From JBBPZA01 sp963797015 (GTDB lineage: Bacteria; Actinomycetota; Thermoleophilia; Solirubrobacterales; Solirubrobacteraceae): a stretch of 64,000 nucleotides of DNA. The position numbers and the translations under genes are program-made. The stretch lies in assembly GCA_963797015.1 (NCBI GenBank), contig CAWCNV010000007.1:186001-250000 (forward strand). Reading direction: 5' to 3'. Position 1 is the stretch's first letter. Each line of letters opens with the position of its first letter. Positions 61,286 through 64,000 of this stretch are shown piece by piece. The notes under the pieces were generated by a model that searched no databases, was not told where the DNA came from, and was given only the letters and a program-made list of their open reading frames with translations.

Positions 61286-64000
61286 ATGGCCATTCCACTC
61301 CGATACAGCGTCGCGGCCCTTCTGGTCATCCTGCTGGCGACGTCCGCCGCCGTGCAGGCGCCGCGCGCGAGCGCCGCCGTCAGCTGCCCCAACCCCAACC
61401 CGGTCGTCAACGAGAACAACTGCAAGGGGCCCGGGACGTCGGCGTGGGAGATCCCGGACTACGACCCCGACCTCGGCGGCTTCACCACCAAGCCGAGCAT
61501 CAACGTCGGCCAGAGCGCCGTCCTGAAGATCGGCCGCAACGCCCCGACCTTCCCGTCGAAGACCGTCGACATCGCGGTCTACCGGATGGGCTACTACGGC
61601 GGCGCCGGCGGCCGCCTGGTGAACACGGGCTCGGCGACGGTCAACAACGACTACACGTGCGGCGCGATGGATGCCACCACCGGCAAGGTCGACTGCGGCA
61701 ACTGGCAGCCGACCTACACGATCCCATCGTCGGCGCTGACCACGTCGGGCGTCTACCTCGTCACGCTCACGGTCGGGACCCAGCAGAACCAGGTCGTGTT
61801 CGTCGTGCGCGACGACAACCGCGCCACCCCCTCGAAGCTGCTCGACGTCCTCCCCACCGCCACCTACCAGGCCTACAACACCTTCGGCGGTAAGTCGCTG
61901 TACTTCGGGACGCTCGGCGGCAACACCGTCTCGGGGACCGGCCGCGCGGTCAAGGTCTCGTTCAACCGCCCGCTGGCGCAGGCGGGCGCCTCCCAGAACT
62001 GGCTCTTCGGGCCCGACCTCAACCTGCTCTCCTGGCTCGAGCAGCAGGGCTACGACGTCTCCTACAGCGACAGCACCGCGGTCCAGGCCGACCCCAGCAA
62101 GCTGCTCCAGCACGACGCGCTCGTCGTCTCGGGGCACTCCGAGTACTGGTCGCTCGAGGAGTTCAACGGCTTCAAGGCCGCGCGCGACGCCGGCGTCAAC
62201 ATCGCCTCGTTCAGCGGCAACACCGCCTACTGGAAGGTCCGCTACGAGGACGGCGGCCAGACGCTGGTCTGTTACAAGACCGTCGAGGGCGGCGGCTCGG
62301 GCGCTTCGGGCCAGATCAGCGCCAACGACTGGGGGCCGGACGGCATCGAGGGCACCGCCGACGACGCGCTCGGCGCCGACGGGCGGGCGGGAACAGCCGA
62401 CGACAATCCGCAGAACTCCACCACGACGTTCCGTGACAACGGCGCGCCGCCGGGCGATCCGTCCGCGCCGACCGGCGGCCGCGTCGGCCCTGACATGCCC
62501 GAGAACCAGCTCTTCGGGAGCATGTACGTGGGCGACAACGACGCGCGCTTCTTCCCGGTCACCGTCCCGCCCGCGAACGCCAACGACGAGTTCGCCGGCG
62601 ACCGCCTGTGGCGCAACACGGGCATCTCGGCCAACACCACCACGAACATCGGGACCAGCTACGTGGGCTGGGAGTGGGACACGATCCCGACCCAGGCCCA
62701 GTACGTCTCACGTGAGCCTTCCGGGGTCAAGCGCATCAGCTCCACGAACGTCCAGGTCGCCACCGACAACAGCTGGCTGCAGGACGAGGGCCGCAACCGC
62801 GCGACCACCCCGCCGCCGGGTCAGCCGGGGACGGTCGGGGCGGTCAAGTACACCGCGCCGAGCGGCGCGCTCGTGTTCAACGCCGGGACGATGAAGTGGT
62901 CGGACGCGCTCTCGGACGACGTCGACCCGCGCATCCAACAGTTCACCTACAACCTCTTCTCCGACATGGGCGTGCAGCCCGACACGCCGGACGGCGTGAC
63001 CGTCGATCCGCCGGGCTCCAACCGCGCCCCCGTCGCGAGCTTCACGCTCTCGCCGAACCCCGCACGCACCAGCCAGACGGTGACCTTCGACGGCTCGGAC
63101 TCCGGTGACCCGGACGGCACGATCACCAAGTACCAGTGGGACCTCGACGGCAACGGCACCTACGAGACCGACACCGGGACGATCCCGACCGTGACGAAGA
63201 CCTACTCGGCCGAGGGCTCGGTCGACGTGCGCCTGAAGGTGACCGATAACGGCGGCGCGACCGATTTCGCGGTGCGGACCGTCACGATCCTGGACAACCA
63301 GCCCCCGTCCGCCGCGTTCACCGCCAACCCCAATCCGGCCGTCATCGGCCAGACGGTGACGCTCGACGGCTCCGGATCGGCCGACCCCGACGGGACGATC
63401 GCCAGGTACGAGTGGGACCTCGACGGCAACGGCACCTACGAGACCGACGGCGGCTCCTCGCCCACGCTCACCCGCGCGTTCTCCACCACCGGAACCGTCA
63501 ACATCGGCTTGAGGGTGACCGACAACGGGGGCAAGACGGCGACCACCACCTCGCCACTGACCGTCAACGCCGGCGGCACGAGCAACTACGGCGACGCGGT
63601 GCTCGACACCCCGGGGCTGATCGACTACTGGCGCATGGGCGAGGCGTCGGGCCCGACGCTCGCGGACAGCGTCGGCGGAAACCCGGCCACCACCCAGGGC
63701 GGCGTCACCCTCGGCGTGCCCGGCGGGCCCGCCGGCGACACGAACACGGCCGCGCGCTTCGACGGCTCCAACGGCTGCGCGACGACCAACCTCAACCTCA
63801 CGAACACGCGGCAGCTGACGGTCGAGTTCTGGCTCAAGTGGACGTTCGCCAACGACGACCGGCTGGCGATGGAGTTCACGCCGAGCTACCACGACTTCGA
63901 CGGCGGCTTCCTCATCGATCCCAACGCGCCGCAGCTCGGCGGCCAGTTCGCCGTCGGCATCGGCCGCAACGCGTCGCGCAACACGGCCTACTTCAACCGC
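61286..64000 (+). CDS. Large secreted protein: dimethylformamidase-like domain, two PKD domains, LamG-like domain (3' end beyond window)
   Basis: The frame is open from ATG 61286 to the window edge, 905 codons. A signal peptide (YSVAALLVILLATSAAVQAP) is followed by a region of about 530 residues similar to the large subunit of N,N-dimethylformamidase: VDIAVYRMGYYGGAGGRLV, YNTFGGKSLYFG, VSFNRPLAQAG, YDVSYSDSTAVQADPSKLL, SGHSEYWSLEEFNGFKAA, NIASFSGNTAYWKVRYE. Two PKD domains follow (FDGSDSGDPDGTITKYQWDL and LDGSGSADPDGTIARYEWDL, each with a DLDGNGTYETD strand). A concanavalin-like region then begins (LIDYWRMGEASGPTLADSVG). Such proteins are extracellular and probably carbohydrate-associated. 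True amidase activity is not implied. Confidence 0.8.
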   Translation, partial: MAIPLRYSVAALLVILLATSAAVQAPRASAAVSCPNPNPVVNENNCKGPGTSAWEIPDYDPDLGGFTTKPSINVGQSAVLKIGRNAPTFPSKTVDIAVYRMGYYGGAGGRLVNTGSATVNNDYTCGAMDATTGKVDCGNWQPTYTIPSSALTTSGVYLVTLTVGTQQNQVVFVVRDDNRATPSKLLDVLPTATYQAYNTFGGKSLYFGTLGGNTVSGTGRAVKVSFNRPLAQAGASQNWLFGPDLNLLSWLEQQGYDVSYSDSTAVQADPSKLLQHDALVVSGHSEYWSLEEFNGFKAARDAGVNIASFSGNTAYWKVRYEDGGQTLVCYKTVEGGGSGASGQISANDWGPDGIEGTADDALGADGRAGTADDNPQNSTTTFRDNGAPPGDPSAPTGGRVGPDMPENQLFGSMYVGDNDARFFPVTVPPANANDEFAGDRLWRNTGISANTTTNIGTSYVGWEWDTIPTQAQYVSREPSGVKRISSTNVQVATDNSWLQDEGRNRATTPPPGQPGTVGAVKYTAPSGALVFNAGTMKWSDALSDDVDPRIQQFTYNLFSDMGVQPDTPDGVTVDPPGSNRAPVASFTLSPNPARTSQTVTFDGSDSGDPDGTITKYQWDLDGNGTYETDTGTIPTVTKTYSAEGSVDVRLKVTDNGGATDFAVRTVTILDNQPPSAAFTANPNPAVIGQTVTLDGSGSADPDGTIARYEWDLDGNGTYETDGGSSPTLTRAFSTTGTVNIGLRVTDNGGKTATTTSPLTVNAGGTSNYGDAVLDTPGLIDYWRMGEASGPTLADSVGGNPATTQGGVTLGVPGGPAGDTNTAARFDGSNGCATTNLNLTNTRQLTVEFWLKWTFANDDRLAMEFTPSYHDFDGGFLIDPNAPQLGGQFAVGIGRNASRNTAYFNR

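Overview
The window is very GC-rich with dense, largely overlapping genes. It shows GTG and TTG starts, TAnnnT boxes 6-8 nt before start codons (leaderless messages) and secreted, cell-wall-type proteins. This fits a high-GC actinobacterium. The combination of families (polyprenyl glycosylphosphotransferases, clan A glycoside hydrolases, thrombospondin-3/beta-helix proteins, dimethylformamidase-like secreted proteins) suggests a Thermoleophilia/Solirubrobacterales-type lineage. That taxonomic placement is inference; no rRNA or tRNA gene is visible.

Layout. (1) <1-10497, minus strand: a tightly coupled nine-gene operon for exopolysaccharide (EPS) sugar precursors and assembly: UDP-glucuronate decarboxylase, UDP-GlcNAc 2-epimerase, Gfo/Idh oxidoreductase, DPM1-type GT2, methyltransferase, FAD oxidoreductase, flippase, GT2 and a GT39-like membrane protein cut by the window edge. 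(2) 10737-17522, plus: a sugar-priming transferase fused to a secreted Ser/Gly-rich tail, an O-antigen ligase/polymerase, a secreted clan A glycoside hydrolase and a GT4. (3) 17596-26062: two GT4 genes, a second secreted glycoside hydrolase behind a class I cyclic di-GMP riboswitch, a second polymerase, a Wzc-like chain-length/tyrosine-kinase protein and a second priming transferase. (4) 26323-31383, minus: selB, selA, a fused MoaD-MoaE molybdopterin synthase and a cytochrome P450 broken by two frameshifts. (5) 31444-38433, plus: methylmalonyl-CoA mutase large subunit, Na+/H+ antiporter, a small membrane protein, an acyltransferase, a proline-rich protein and an acyl-CoA (propionyl-CoA) carboxylase beta subunit. 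(6) 38475-43432: a YadA-head-like secreted protein, a cyclase-receiver-LuxR fusion regulator, a degenerate histidine kinase and an intact histidine kinase. (7) 43606-50238, plus: a third glycoside hydrolase and three paralogous beta-helix surface proteins, two with calcium-binding thrombospondin type 3 repeats. (8) 50296-61211: a second EPS set (DegT aminotransferase, Gfo/Idh, GT4, two GT2, Wzz-like protein, polymerase, flippase, GT). (9) 61286->64000: a large secreted dimethylformamidase-like protein with PKD domains, open at the right edge.

How it works together. The locus has two of each core Wzx/Wzy component (flippase, priming transferase, chain-length protein) and three polymerase/ligase candidates. 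It therefore probably makes two surface polysaccharides or one complex one. The secreted hydrolases resemble EPS-processing enzymes of PslG type, and the riboswitch places one of them under cyclic di-GMP control.

The most novel-looking unit is the signalling module at 39.5-43.4 kb. Two pairs of 16-bp inverted repeats (TCAYCC-N4-GGATGA), each pair with an identical 32-bp centre-to-centre spacing, flank the cyclase-REC-LuxR gene. One pair is in the divergent promoter region with the kinases; the other is upstream of the YadA-like surface protein. This predicts an autoregulated two-component circuit that controls a surface protein.
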